Assembly: GCF_002127965.1 (NCBI RefSeq) | Contig: NZ_CP018787.1 | Location: 806,001 to 870,000 of the forward strand | DNA from: Oxalobacter formigenes | GTDB lineage: Bacteria; Pseudomonadota; Gammaproteobacteria; Burkholderiales; Burkholderiaceae_D | Direction: 5' to 3' | DNA length: 64,000 nucleotides | Part shown: positions 29,546 through 36,998 of the stretch, one piece after another | Layout: every line of letters begins with the position of its first letter | How positions within the stretch are numbered: position 1 is the stretch's first letter | Made by a program: the position numbers and the translations under genes | Notes under the pieces: model-generated | What the model was told of the DNA's origin: nothing | The model's database searches: none | Seen by the model: the letters and a program-made list of their open reading frames with translations, nothing else

Positions 29546-30574
29546 ATGAAAAAGACAATGAAGGCAGCAGTAGTACATGAATTCGGCAAGCCGCTGGTGA
29601 TCGAGGAAGTTCCGATCCCCGTTCCGGGCGATGGCCAGATACTGGTCAAGGTCGAGGCGTGTGGAGTTTGCCATACCGATTTGCACGCCGCCAATGGCGA
29701 CTGGCCTGTCAAGCCCAATCCTCCATTCATTCCCGGACACGAAGGCGTCGGATATGTCGTCAAAGTGGGCCCCAATGTCAAACATATCAAGGAAGGCGAC
29801 CGGGTTGGCGTACCCTGGCTGTATTCGGCTTGTGGACATTGTGAATATTGTCTGGACGCATGGGAAACACTGTGTCTGAAACAGGAAAATACGGGGTATT
29901 CCGTTAACGGCAGTTTTGCCGAATATGTCGTTGCCGATGCGGATTACGTTGGCATTTTGCCTGACAATGTCGGATTCGTTGAAATCGCGCCGGTTCTCTG
30001 TGCCGGGGTGACGGTTTATAAAGGCCTCAAGATGACGGATACCAAACCGGGTGACTGGGTCGTGATTTCCGGAATCGGGGGACTGGGGCATATGGCAGTG
30101 CAATATGCCAAGGCGATGGGATTGAATGTGGCGGCCGTCGACATTGATGACGCCAAACTCGATCTGGCGAAACGACTGGGTGCTTCCGTTACCGTCAATG
30201 CAGCGAAAACCGATCCGGCAGCGGCATTGCAGAAAGAAATCGGAGGGGCTCATGGTGTGCTGGTGACAGCCGTTTCTCCAAAAGCATTCGAGCAGGCTTT
30301 GGGAATGGTTCGCAGAAAAGGTACCGTTTCACTGGTGGGACTGCCACCGGGCGATTTCCCTTTGCCGATCTTCAATCAGGTATTGAATGGTATTACCGTT
30401 CGCGGGTCAATCGTTGGAACACGTCTGGATTTGCAGGAATCGCTCCAGTTTGCCAAAGAAGGCAAGGTTCATGCCACCGTTGCCACGGACAAGCTTGAAA
30501 ACATCAACGATATTTTCACACGCATGAAAAACAATGAAATCGAGGGACGTATCGTTCTGGATTTCAGCAAATGA
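29546..30574 (+). CDS. adhP: Zinc-dependent alcohol dehydrogenase, AdhP type
   Basis: A 342-residue medium-chain dehydrogenase that oxidises primary alcohols or reduces aldehydes with NAD. Catalytic zinc ligands are in CGVCHTDLH and GHEGVG; the structural zinc site is [15 protein letters not shown]; the nucleotide-binding loop is [14 protein letters not shown]. The sequence is closest by eye to the propanol-preferring AdhP group. It is a single gene with terminators on both sides. TAGAAT at 29490-29495 could be the -10 element, but the matching -35 is poor. Confidence 0.9.
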   Translation: MKKTMKAAVVHEFGKPLVIEEVPIPVPGDGQILVKVEACGVCHTDLHAANGDWPVKPNPPFIPGHEGVGYVVKVGPNVKHIKEGDRVGVPWLYSACGHCEYCLDAWETLCLKQENTGYSVNGSFAEYVVADADYVGILPDNVGFVEIAPVLCAGVTVYKGLKMTDTKPGDWVVISGIGGLGHMAVQYAKAMGLNVAAVDIDDAKLDLAKRLGASVTVNAAKTDPAAALQKEIGGAHGVLVTAVSPKAFEQALGMVRRKGTVSLVGLPPGDFPLPIFNQVLNGITVRGSIVGTRLDLQESLQFAKEGKVHATVATDKLENINDIFTRMKNNEIEGRIVLDFSK

Positions 30575-30635
30575 AAAACAGACGCTTCAGATGGTGAAGT
30601 CGCCTGATAGTTGACTGTACCTCTATGTTTCATAT

Positions 30636-30675
30636 ACAGCCATGACACAAAACTGATGTCATGGCTGTTGTTTTT
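30636..30675 (+). terminator. Rho-independent terminator after adhP
   Basis: ACAGCCATGACA (30636-30647) pairs with TGTCATGGCTGT, followed by TGTTTTT: a 12-bp perfect stem with a clear T-run. Confidence 0.85.
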
Positions 30676-30810
30676 GGCAAAACAAAAAAGTTCTTTTCAG
30701 GTATTTGTTCAGGCCTGTTTCGATTGAATTTTTGCGATCGTTAAAATGTGACAAATAAATACATAAATTGATTAATTACAATATTTATGTGACTCAGAGT
30801 AAAAAAATAG

Positions 30811-30839
30811 TTGACATGAGTAATGCGATTTGTTTTAAT
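30811..30839 (+). promoter_or_regulatory. Strong sigma-70 promoter before the 29-residue peptide gene
   Basis: TTGACA (30811-30816) and TTTAAT (30834-30839) are 17 bases apart. A transcript would start near 30846 and carry a leader of about 155 bases. Confidence 0.7.
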
Positions 30840-30891
30840 GTTTCCAAGGGCGGGAATAGCCGGAACTAAAAAGCAGAAAATTCCTTTCCTG

Positions 30892-30925
30892 AGCTGATGA
30901 AGCTGATTAGCTGATGAAGCTGATA
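30892..30925 (+). repeat. Two tandem 17-bp repeats in a leader
   Basis: AGCTGATGAAGCTGATT at 30892-30908 is followed at once by the same unit with a final A (30909-30925). They lie in the predicted leader of the 29-residue peptide gene. Confidence 0.9.
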
Positions 30926-30934
30926 CCAAGATGT

Positions 30935-30988
30935 ACCAACTTTACCAACTTAACCAACTTTACCAACTTAACCAACTTTACCGACGTA
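30935..30988 (+). repeat. Six tandem 9-bp repeats in a leader
   Basis: Five units of ACCAACTT followed alternately by T or A (30935-30979) and one degenerate unit ACCGACGTA (30980-30988). The array ends 11 bases before the ATG and directly abuts the ribosome-binding site. In the frame of the units it encodes alternating Thr-Asn-Phe and Thr-Asn-Leu. Confidence 0.92.
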
Positions 30989-30999
30989 AGGAGAGAGAC

Positions 31000-31089
31000 A
31001 TGGAAACCGCAGGAGTTATGTTCTGTTTTGCACTGATGGCTTTGGGCGTAATTGGCGCAGTTATGCAGAAAGCAAAAGGCAACTGGTAA
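31000..31089 (+). CDS. Orphan 29-residue single-pass membrane peptide
   Basis: A short frame with an excellent ribosome-binding site (AAGGAGAGAG, ending 4 bases before the ATG). It encodes METAGVMF, a hydrophobic stretch of about 20 residues rich in Met, Ala, Gly and Leu, then a basic tail QKAKGNW: a single membrane helix with the C-terminus probably inside. It has its own promoter (30811-30839), a leader with two kinds of tandem repeat, and a strong terminator (31111-31145), so it is a complete one-gene unit. I do not recognise it. Size and shape resemble small accessory subunits of membrane complexes such as CydX or KdpF, but no partner gene is adjacent. Confidence 0.75.
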   Translation: METAGVMFCFALMALGVIGAVMQKAKGNW

Positions 31090-31110
31090 GATTTAGCCGA
31101 TACTGATTGC

Positions 31111-31145
31111 AAAATGCCAGATCATCAGATCTGGCATTTTTTATT
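31111..31145 (+). terminator. Rho-independent terminator after the 29-residue peptide gene
   Basis: AAAATGCCAGATC pairs with GATCTGGCATTTT around the loop ATCA, followed by a T-run: a very strong intrinsic terminator 22 bases after the stop codon. Confidence 0.88.
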
Positions 31146-31241
31146 GTGCGGGACAGGAAGCGGATTAACGAGAAATGTTTTCGTCAAAATCGGGATTCTT
31201 TGCGGAGATATGATGTCTGGTGACTGAACGAAGACGTTGCT

Positions 31242-31541
31242 TCAATTGTTTTGTTCGTTTGCCGGAGCGCTGAGCAAAACGAGCGTGCTTTTGGCCAGTT
31301 CCGCTTCCAGTTCCTTGCTCATTTCGCCGAATTCGTCATGAGAAGTTCCAAGGAATAACAGAATACCGATAGGCACGTGCAAGGCGTGACAAATTTTCTG
31401 CAAAGTCGAGAGGGTGATATCACGCTGGTTGTGTTCAATTAACGAGAGATAGGAAACCGAGCATTCTGCCAGTTCGGCGAGCTTCGTCTGAGAATATCCT
31501 CTTCTTATACGGCATGTCTTGATTGCATTGCCTATATCCAT
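31242..31541 (-). CDS. XRE-family helix-turn-helix regulator
   Basis: A 99-residue protein. Residues about 7-60 form a Cro/CI-type helix-turn-helix (CRIRRGYSQTKLAELAECSVSYLSLIEHNQRDITLSTLQKI). The remaining 35 residues are a helical tail, perhaps for dimerisation. AAGGAGATC precedes the ATG at 31541. It is convergent with the 29-residue peptide gene and has no partner gene on its own strand, so a toxin-antitoxin pair is not evident. It could act on its own promoter or on the neighbouring peptide units; no operator was recognised. Confidence 0.85.
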   Translation of the reverse strand: MDIGNAIKTCRIRRGYSQTKLAELAECSVSYLSLIEHNQRDITLSTLQKICHALHVPIGILLFLGTSHDEFGEMSKELEAELAKSTLVLLSAPANEQNN

Positions 31542-31926
31542 TTGATCTCCTTGTTAAACATACTATCCCGACTCGATGGAGGGCCTTGTGCGCCTGGATA
31601 AGCATTGACGCAAACCTGATGTTTGCCTGTTTTTTATACGCGTCGTAGGTCAAGTCCGCGAAAAAATGACTATTTTAATTCAAAATATGAGCTGATATCA
31701 AATCCTGAGGCCTGGTGCCAGCCAGCGGTTACGGAAAACAGGTGTTTTCCAATGTCAAAAGACAGTTCATGGTTTGTGCAGGTATTCAAATAAAAAAGGA
31801 TTCTTTTTGAAACATCCATTTGGTTTGTTGAGCTTGCACAGAATCCATTTCTCCTGTTCCTGAAAAATGAAAAATGACAGAAAAGACCCATTTTTCACGG
31901 ATTTGACGGACAGGGGACATTATACG
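31542..31926. other. Intergenic region, 385 bases, no gene recognised
   Basis: Holds the upstream region of the XRE gene. A small hairpin GCAAAC/GTTTGC at 31610-31626 followed by CTGTTTTTTAT looks like a plus-strand terminator, but no gene or RNA that it would end was recognised. Reading frames here lack ribosome-binding sites. Confidence 0.5.
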
Positions 31927-32043
31927 ATGAAAAGCAAATGGACATTGATGCTCGGCGCCCTCTGTCTGGTTTCAGCCAGCGTATTGGCGCAGGAAACAGG
32001 TGCATCGATAGATACGCCGAAAAAGCACGATATCAAGCGCTGA
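31927..32043 (+). CDS. 38-residue secreted peptide, unknown function
   Basis: A short frame with a clear signal peptide: basic start MKSKW, hydrophobic core LMLGALCLVSASV and a cleavage site LA-QE at about 22/23. The mature part would be only about 16 residues and ends in KKHDIKR. AGGGGA lies about 10 bases upstream. Short exported peptides of this kind recur in this window (42583, 43053, 43513), though this one shares only the general layout with them. Function unknown; a gene remnant is the main alternative. Confidence 0.5.
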   Translation: MKSKWTLMLGALCLVSASVLAQETGASIDTPKKHDIKR

Positions 32044-32376
32044 AATATTTTCGTTCTCAAATGGGTATTTCCATATGAACATTGCCTTCACGATACCGGG
32101 GAGTGCGATTAAAGATGCGTTGCCGGAGGCGAAAAACTGGTTGTCGGCAATGGCATTTGTGCGGTACTCCATGTAAGCCTTCCGACATTTTTGCTTATCA
32201 AAAATCGTTTGATGCACGTCAGGTTTTTTTTCGGACAATTCCTTATGCTTGAAGATGACGCAAGAAATGGCAGAGTTTGCTGAAAACGGAAAAATGAACG
32301 TACTCAGCAACAATTTCAACTTGCCCTTATAATTAATTTTCCTGATTCTCAAATTGCCCCCTAGAAAGGAATTGTC
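32044..32376. other. Intergenic region, 333 bases, upstream of sodB
   Basis: No convincing gene. A perfect TATAAT at 32328-32333 is the likely -10 element of sodB, though its -35 is poor. A long minus-strand frame crosses this region but starts inside sodB with a GTG and has no ribosome-binding site. Confidence 0.5.
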
Positions 32377-32955
32377 ATGGAACACAAATTACCGCCTTTG
32401 CCTTATCCGATGGATGCATTGCAACCGTACATTTCACAGGAAACGCTGGAATACCATTACGGCAAGCACCATCAGACTTATGTAAACAATCTGAACAATC
32501 AGATCAAGAATACCGAATTTGAGAATATGCCTCTTGAAGAAATCGTCAAAAAATCGTCTGGCGGTATTTTCAACAATGCAGCTCAGGACTGGAACCATAC
32601 TTTCTACTGGAATTGCATGAAGCCGAATGGCGGCGGCAAACCGGCTGGCAAATTGCTGGACGCGATCGTGGCCAAATGGGGTACTTTCGAGGATTTCCAG
32701 AAAGCTTACGGTCAGGCTTGCGCTTCCAATTTCGGTTCAGGATGGACATGGCTGGTCAAAAAACCGGATGGTTCGGTCGATATCGTCAACACATCCAATG
32801 CCGCTACACCATTGACCGGCGCGGACAAGCCTCTTTTAACCTGTGATGTCTGGGAACACGCCTATTACATCGATTACCGCAATGCCCGCGTCAAATACGT
32901 TGATGAATTCTGGAATGTGGTGAACTGGGATTTTGTCGTTTCCAATTACGCCTGA
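32377..32955 (+). CDS. sodB: Superoxide dismutase, iron type
   Basis: A 192-residue Fe/Mn superoxide dismutase. The metal ligands are His27, His74, Asp157 and His161 (the last two in [11 protein letters not shown]). Gln70 in [13 protein letters not shown] is the position that marks iron enzymes. It removes superoxide in the cytoplasm, useful to an anaerobe or microaerophile meeting oxygen. AGAAAGGAATTGTC precedes the ATG. It is a single gene with a likely -10 at 32328 and a terminator just after the stop. Confidence 0.96.
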   Translation: MEHKLPPLPYPMDALQPYISQETLEYHYGKHHQTYVNNLNNQIKNTEFENMPLEEIVKKSSGGIFNNAAQDWNHTFYWNCMKPNGGGKPAGKLLDAIVAKWGTFEDFQKAYGQACASNFGSGWTWLVKKPDGSVDIVNTSNAATPLTGADKPLLTCDVWEHAYYIDYRNARVKYVDEFWNVVNWDFVVSNYA

Positions 32956-32971
32956 TTCCATCAGGAATCTG

Positions 32972-33003
32972 AAAACGCCGATATGAAAATCGGCGTTTTT
33001 TTT
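32972..33003 (+). terminator. Rho-independent terminator after sodB
   Basis: AAAACGCCGAT pairs with ATCGGCGTTTT around ATGAAA, with eight T residues in the 3' part. Confidence 0.88.
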
Positions 33004-33123
33004 GGCCGGTACGGTGTAAACGTGTGTGTTACAAGTGTTTGAATGGCATGCGATGTTTTATAATAGACATTCCATTTCGCCCTGTTTTTTTGTTTTCGGA
33101 AAACGCCCTCATCTGGAGATGTC

Positions 33124-34059
33124 ATGAATAATACCGTTATTCTTTCTTCCGACGCCTGCCTCGGCCACAATCCCGGACCTCATCACCCTGAAAGTCCCGA
33201 GCGTCTTCTGGCGGTCAGGGAAGCGCTTTCCACGCCGGAATTCGAATCGGTTCCTTGGATACATGCTCCGCTGGGAACGAAAGAACAATTGCTTCTCGTC
33301 CATACACCCGAGTATGTCAATCGTATCGCAACGATCAGGCCGAAAGCCGGATATGTGCCGTTGGACGGAGGCGATACGGTCATGTCACCCGGAACGTGGG
33401 ATTGTGTCATGACGTGTGTCGGCGCAGCCTGTATGGGCGTCGATCTCGTTATGAAAGGCGAAGCCGACAACGTTTATTGTGCAACCCGTCCATGCGGTCA
33501 TCATGCCGAACCGGACAGGGCAATGGGATTTTGCGTTTTCAATCATGCCGCTGTGGCGACAGCGTATGCATACGATAAATACAAACTCGACCGTGTGGCC
33601 CTTGTCGATTTCGATGTCCATCACGGCAATGGCTCTCAGGACGCTTTTTATCACCGGCCTGAAATTTTCTACGCTTCCTGTCATCAATCGCCTTTTTATC
33701 CGGGAAGTGGAGCGCGTTATGAAACGGGTATCGATCACAATATCGTCAACGTGCCGCTTTCTCGCGGTGCGGGGTCGGATAAATTCCGCAATTGCATGAC
33801 GTTTGAAATTCTTCCTGCCCTTAAAAAATTCAATCCGTCATTTCTGATCATTTCAGCCGGTTTCGATGCGCATAAAAAAGATCCTCTCGGTGGCCTGGCT
33901 TTCACGGATGACGATTATTACTGGGTGACCAAAGAGCTGATGAAGGTTGCCGACGAATGTTGCGACGGCAGGATCGTTTCCATTCTGGAGGGCGGCTACA
34001 GTCTTGAGGGGCTGGCAAGTGGTTCTGCCGCTCATGTCAGGGCATTGATGGGAAAATGA
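33124..34059 (+). CDS. Histone-deacetylase-family hydrolase
   Basis: A 311-residue member of the arginase/deacetylase fold family that includes AcuC, acetylpolyamine amidohydrolases and HDACs. The catalytic His pair is 126-127 in RPCGHHAEP. Zinc ligands are Asp164 and His166 in DFDVHHGNG and Asp248 in GFDAHKKD. The N-terminal HNPGPHHPESPERL is the substrate-rim motif seen in bacterial class II HDAC-like proteins. It probably removes acetyl groups from small amides or protein lysines; the substrate is unknown. TGGAGATGTC precedes the ATG. It stands alone between sodB and rpsU. Confidence 0.9.
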   Translation: MNNTVILSSDACLGHNPGPHHPESPERLLAVREALSTPEFESVPWIHAPLGTKEQLLLVHTPEYVNRIATIRPKAGYVPLDGGDTVMSPGTWDCVMTCVGAACMGVDLVMKGEADNVYCATRPCGHHAEPDRAMGFCVFNHAAVATAYAYDKYKLDRVALVDFDVHHGNGSQDAFYHRPEIFYASCHQSPFYPGSGARYETGIDHNIVNVPLSRGAGSDKFRNCMTFEILPALKKFNPSFLIISAGFDAHKKDPLGGLAFTDDDYYWVTKELMKVADECCDGRIVSILEGGYSLEGLASGSAAHVRALMGK

Positions 34060-34200
34060 CGTGTTTTCAGGGAAAGATGGAGCTCCGTTGTATATTTGCA
34101 CAACATTGGAAGAAGAAATGAAACGGCGCTACTTCCCTCCATTTAAATAAGCTGTTAAAATCTCAATCTTTCCATATTGGCTTTAACACTGTAATTATTC

Positions 34201-34413
34201 ATGACCACTATTCGCCTTAAAGAAAACGAACCATTCGAAGTCGCAATGCGACGTTTCAAACGCACCATTGAAAAAACCGGTCTGCTGACCGAACTGCGTG
34301 CGCGCGAGTTCTATGAAAAACCAACTGCTGAACGCAAGAGAAAACTGGCTGCAGCCGTTAAACGTCACTACAAACGTATTCGTAGTCAGCAGTTGCCGAA
34401 AAAAATGTATTGA
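34201..34413 (+). CDS. rpsU: 30S ribosomal protein S21
   Basis: A 70-residue basic protein matching bS21 ([20 protein letters not shown] at the start and [11 protein letters not shown] near the end). S21 helps the small subunit pair with mRNA leaders at initiation. It begins the rpsU-yqeY-dnaG-rpoD macromolecular synthesis block, an arrangement kept across proteobacteria. A hairpin terminator at 34457-34485 separates it from the next gene and may hold S21 at higher levels than dnaG. Confidence 0.97.
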   Translation: MTTIRLKENEPFEVAMRRFKRTIEKTGLLTELRAREFYEKPTAERKRKLAAAVKRHYKRIRSQQLPKKMY

Positions 34414-34456
34414 TTTGATCTGCCGGTTCCGGCAGATTTCGGATAGCTGATAGAGG

Positions 34457-34485
34457 CCCGCTCCGGTTGAACCGCGGCGGGTTTT
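34457..34485 (+). terminator. Terminator/attenuator between rpsU and yqeY
   Basis: CCCGC pairs with GCGGG with an inner CGGTT/AACCG stem, followed by TTTT. Located 44 bases after rpsU. Confidence 0.6.
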
Positions 34486-34519
34486 GGTGTTTCAAATAAC
34501 AAAAATACTGGAGTTCGAC

Positions 34520-34969
34520 GTGAGTCTGAAAGAACAAATTGTCAGTGACATGAAAGATGCCATGCGAGCCAAGGATGCAAAACGTCTGGGGACGATCCGC
34601 ATGCTGACCGCTGCCATGAAGCAGAAAGAAGTCGATGAACGCATCGAATTGAACGATCAGCAAGTGCAGTCGATCATCGAAAAAATGATCAAGCAGCGCA
34701 AGGATTCCATTACGCAATTTGAAGCGGGCGGCCGTCCCGATCTGGCTGACAATGAAAAGGCGGAAGTCGAAGTGCTAAGTGCATACATGCCTGCAGCCCT
34801 GTCGATGGAGGAAATCGAAAAAGAAGTGGCCGACGCCGTTGCCGGTGCAGGGGCTTCTGGCCCGCAAGATATGGGCAAGGTCATGGGAGTCCTGAAAGGA
34901 CGTCTTGCAGGCCGTGCAGATATGTCAGCTGTATCGGCTTTGGTCAAAAAAGCGCTGACCAAAGCCTGA
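34520..34969 (+). CDS. GatB/YqeY domain protein
   Basis: A 149-residue YqeY family protein, related to the tRNA-binding tail domain of GatB. Segments LGTIRMLTAAMKQKEVDERI and DMGKVMGVLKGRLAGRADMS are family hallmarks. Its role is not established; the domain suggests tRNA contact or amidation-related chemistry. The start is GTG at 34520, with GGAG 6-7 bases before it and the family N-terminus (SLKEQI) directly after; the frame is open further upstream without a better start. It is the second gene of the rpsU-dnaG-rpoD block. Confidence 0.9.
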   Translation: MSLKEQIVSDMKDAMRAKDAKRLGTIRMLTAAMKQKEVDERIELNDQQVQSIIEKMIKQRKDSITQFEAGGRPDLADNEKAEVEVLSAYMPAALSMEEIEKEVADAVAGAGASGPQDMGKVMGVLKGRLAGRADMSAVSALVKKALTKA

Positions 34970-35025
34970 GCTGTTCGTTGTCAATACGCGAAAAGTTTCG
35001 CGAATGAAACAGGTTTTTTGAATTC

Positions 35026-36825
35026 GTGATCCCACAATCATTCATACAGGATTTGCTGAACCGGGTTGATATCGTCGAGGTGGTCGGCAATCACGTTCAG
35101 CTGAAAAAGGCGGGTGCAAACCTTCTCGGTTTGTGCCCGTTTCATACTGAAAAATCGCCCAGTTTCACCGTCAGTCCCGTAAAACAGTTTTATCACTGTT
35201 TCGGTTGCGGGCGAAATGGTTCCGCCATCACTTTCCTGATGGAACATTCCGGTCTTTCCTTTGTCGAAGCAGTGGAAGAACTGGCAGGCAGTGTCGGCAT
35301 GACGGTTCCTGAGGATGAAACGCGCATTCCTCCCGGAGAGCGGGCGAAAAAACAGGCCAAAACGCTGGCATTGACGGAAGTGATGACGCAGGCAAGCCGT
35401 TTTTACCGGCAACAGTTGAAAAAAGCGCCAGAGGCTATCGATTATCTGAAAAAGAGGGGAGTTACCGGGGAAATCGCCTTGCGTTTCGGCCTCGGTTATG
35501 CGCCCGAGGCAAGGGATAGCCTTAAAAACGGTTTTGAGGATTATCGGGCGAGTGAGCTTGAAGAAGCAGGTCTCGTCATCGAAAAGCAGGGTGATGAGGC
35601 GTTTCATACTTCGTCGAAACGATATGACCGTTTTCGGGACAGAATCATGTTCCCGATCAGAAACACGAGGGGGCAGGTAATCGGGTTCGGTGGCAGGATT
35701 CTTGAGAAAGGCGAGCCCAAGTACTTGAATTCACCGGAAACACCCTTATTTCAAAAGGGAAATGAATTATACGGTTTGTTCGAGGCACGGCAGGCGATCC
35801 GGGAATCGGGTTACGTTCTGGTTGTTGAAGGGTATATGGATGTCGTTGCACTGGCGCAGCTTGGATTCCCTCAGGCCGTCGCGACCCTGGGAACGGCCTG
35901 TACGCCGGTTCAGGTGCAAAAACTGATGCGGCAGACGGATAGTGTCATTTTTTCTTTTGATGGGGATGCGGCAGGACGGGGTGCAGCGCGCAGGGCGCTT
36001 GAAGCCAGTTTGCCGCTGGTGTCGGATACGAAGGGGGTCGGTTTTCTGTTTTTGCCACCGGAACACGATCCGGACAGTTATGTCAGGGAATTCGGGCCTG
36101 AAGCCTTTGATGCACTCGTAAAAAAAGCGATGCCTTTATCGGAATTTTTGCTGGAAGAAATCGTTGGCGACAACAACCTGAATACGCTGGAAGGAAGGGC
36201 GCGGGCGCAACATACGGCAAAATCCCTGTGCGCTTCCCTGACGCCTTCGGCATTGCGTTTGCAGATATTGAGACGGCTGGCACAGATTACGCAAACGCCG
36301 GATGGTGAACTGGAAACGTTTCTGGGATTTTCCAAACCGGTTGTTCAGACAAGACGCATTCAGGCGCGTGCGCCGCGTCCTCCGGTAGTGGGGCTTGAAC
36401 GACAGGTTTTGAGGCTATTGATGATGTTTCCACGCTTTGGTGAGGAATTGAGTCCCGATGATATCGATACCATAAAGGGATTTTCGCCAGATCAGGGCGA
36501 ATTGTTGATGGCGATTTTGAATGCTTATGGTGTTATGGGTGAGCAGGCCAATCTGGCAGCGCTGGTCGAGCATTTGCGACTCGATGGAGTGGATTGCGAA
36601 CAGCTGGTACAGGAAACGGTCGGACAGGAATTTGAGGCAGAGCCAGCCTTGCTGGAGTTGAAGGGGGCGGTGCGTCAGATAAAACTGCGCGTTTTGTCGT
36701 CTGAACTGGAAAAACTGTTTTCGTCCAGTTTGACGACGGAAGAAAAAAACCGCCGTTATTACGAACTGAAGCAGCAGCAGGAGACTTTGCAGAAAGAAAT
36801 GAATGCTGAAAATTTGCGGCAGTAA
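35026..36825 (+). CDS. dnaG: DNA primase
   Basis: A 599-residue primase that lays RNA primers for replication. The zinc ribbon has Cys37, His40, Cys58 and Cys61 (CPFH and CFGC). The TOPRIM core shows VVEGYMDV and FSFDGDAAG. A C-terminal helicase-binding domain follows from about 440. The start is GTG at 35026 (IPQSFIQDLL), matching the family N-terminus. It is encoded between yqeY and rpoD as usual. Confidence 0.97.
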   Translation: MIPQSFIQDLLNRVDIVEVVGNHVQLKKAGANLLGLCPFHTEKSPSFTVSPVKQFYHCFGCGRNGSAITFLMEHSGLSFVEAVEELAGSVGMTVPEDETRIPPGERAKKQAKTLALTEVMTQASRFYRQQLKKAPEAIDYLKKRGVTGEIALRFGLGYAPEARDSLKNGFEDYRASELEEAGLVIEKQGDEAFHTSSKRYDRFRDRIMFPIRNTRGQVIGFGGRILEKGEPKYLNSPETPLFQKGNELYGLFEARQAIRESGYVLVVEGYMDVVALAQLGFPQAVATLGTACTPVQVQKLMRQTDSVIFSFDGDAAGRGAARRALEASLPLVSDTKGVGFLFLPPEHDPDSYVREFGPEAFDALVKKAMPLSEFLLEEIVGDNNLNTLEGRARAQHTAKSLCASLTPSALRLQILRRLAQITQTPDGELETFLGFSKPVVQTRRIQARAPRPPVVGLERQVLRLLMMFPRFGEELSPDDIDTIKGFSPDQGELLMAILNAYGVMGEQANLAALVEHLRLDGVDCEQLVQETVGQEFEAEPALLELKGAVRQIKLRVLSSELEKLFSSSLTTEEKNRRYYELKQQQETLQKEMNAENLRQ

Positions 36826-36871
36826 ATCTTTTTGAGCGGAAATTAAGCAAAAAAAGAAATGTAAAAAGTGT

Positions 36872-36877
36872 TATAAT
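36872..36877 (+). promoter_or_regulatory. Probable -10 element before rpoD
   Basis: A perfect TATAAT in the 173-base gap between dnaG and rpoD. No good -35 hexamer is visible at 16-18 bases, so use by another sigma factor or an activator is possible. Confidence 0.45.
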
Positions 36878-36998
36878 ATAAGACTTTACATACGAGATGG
36901 GTGTGCGCATTATTGGTTCAAGACGCACTCACGGTATCGTCTGACAATACGCCGGTTTTTGCCGGCATGAATGGATTCTCGAGCGGACAACGGACGAC

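Noticed and set aside
30892-30988. Tandem repeats considered as a CRISPR array
   Set aside because: Units are 9 and 17 bases and directly adjacent, without spacers; no cas genes are present.
31242-31541. XRE regulator considered as the antitoxin of a toxin-antitoxin pair
   Set aside because: No toxin-like gene is adjacent on the same strand; the only near neighbour is a convergent 29-residue peptide with its own terminator.
31670-31891. Minus-strand 73-codon frame upstream of the XRE gene
   Set aside because: No ribosome-binding site or domain; composition looks like chance in AT-rich DNA.
31972-32385. Minus-strand 137-codon frame overlapping the secreted peptide and the sodB start
   Set aside because: It begins with GTG inside sodB, has no ribosome-binding site and runs through the likely sodB promoter.
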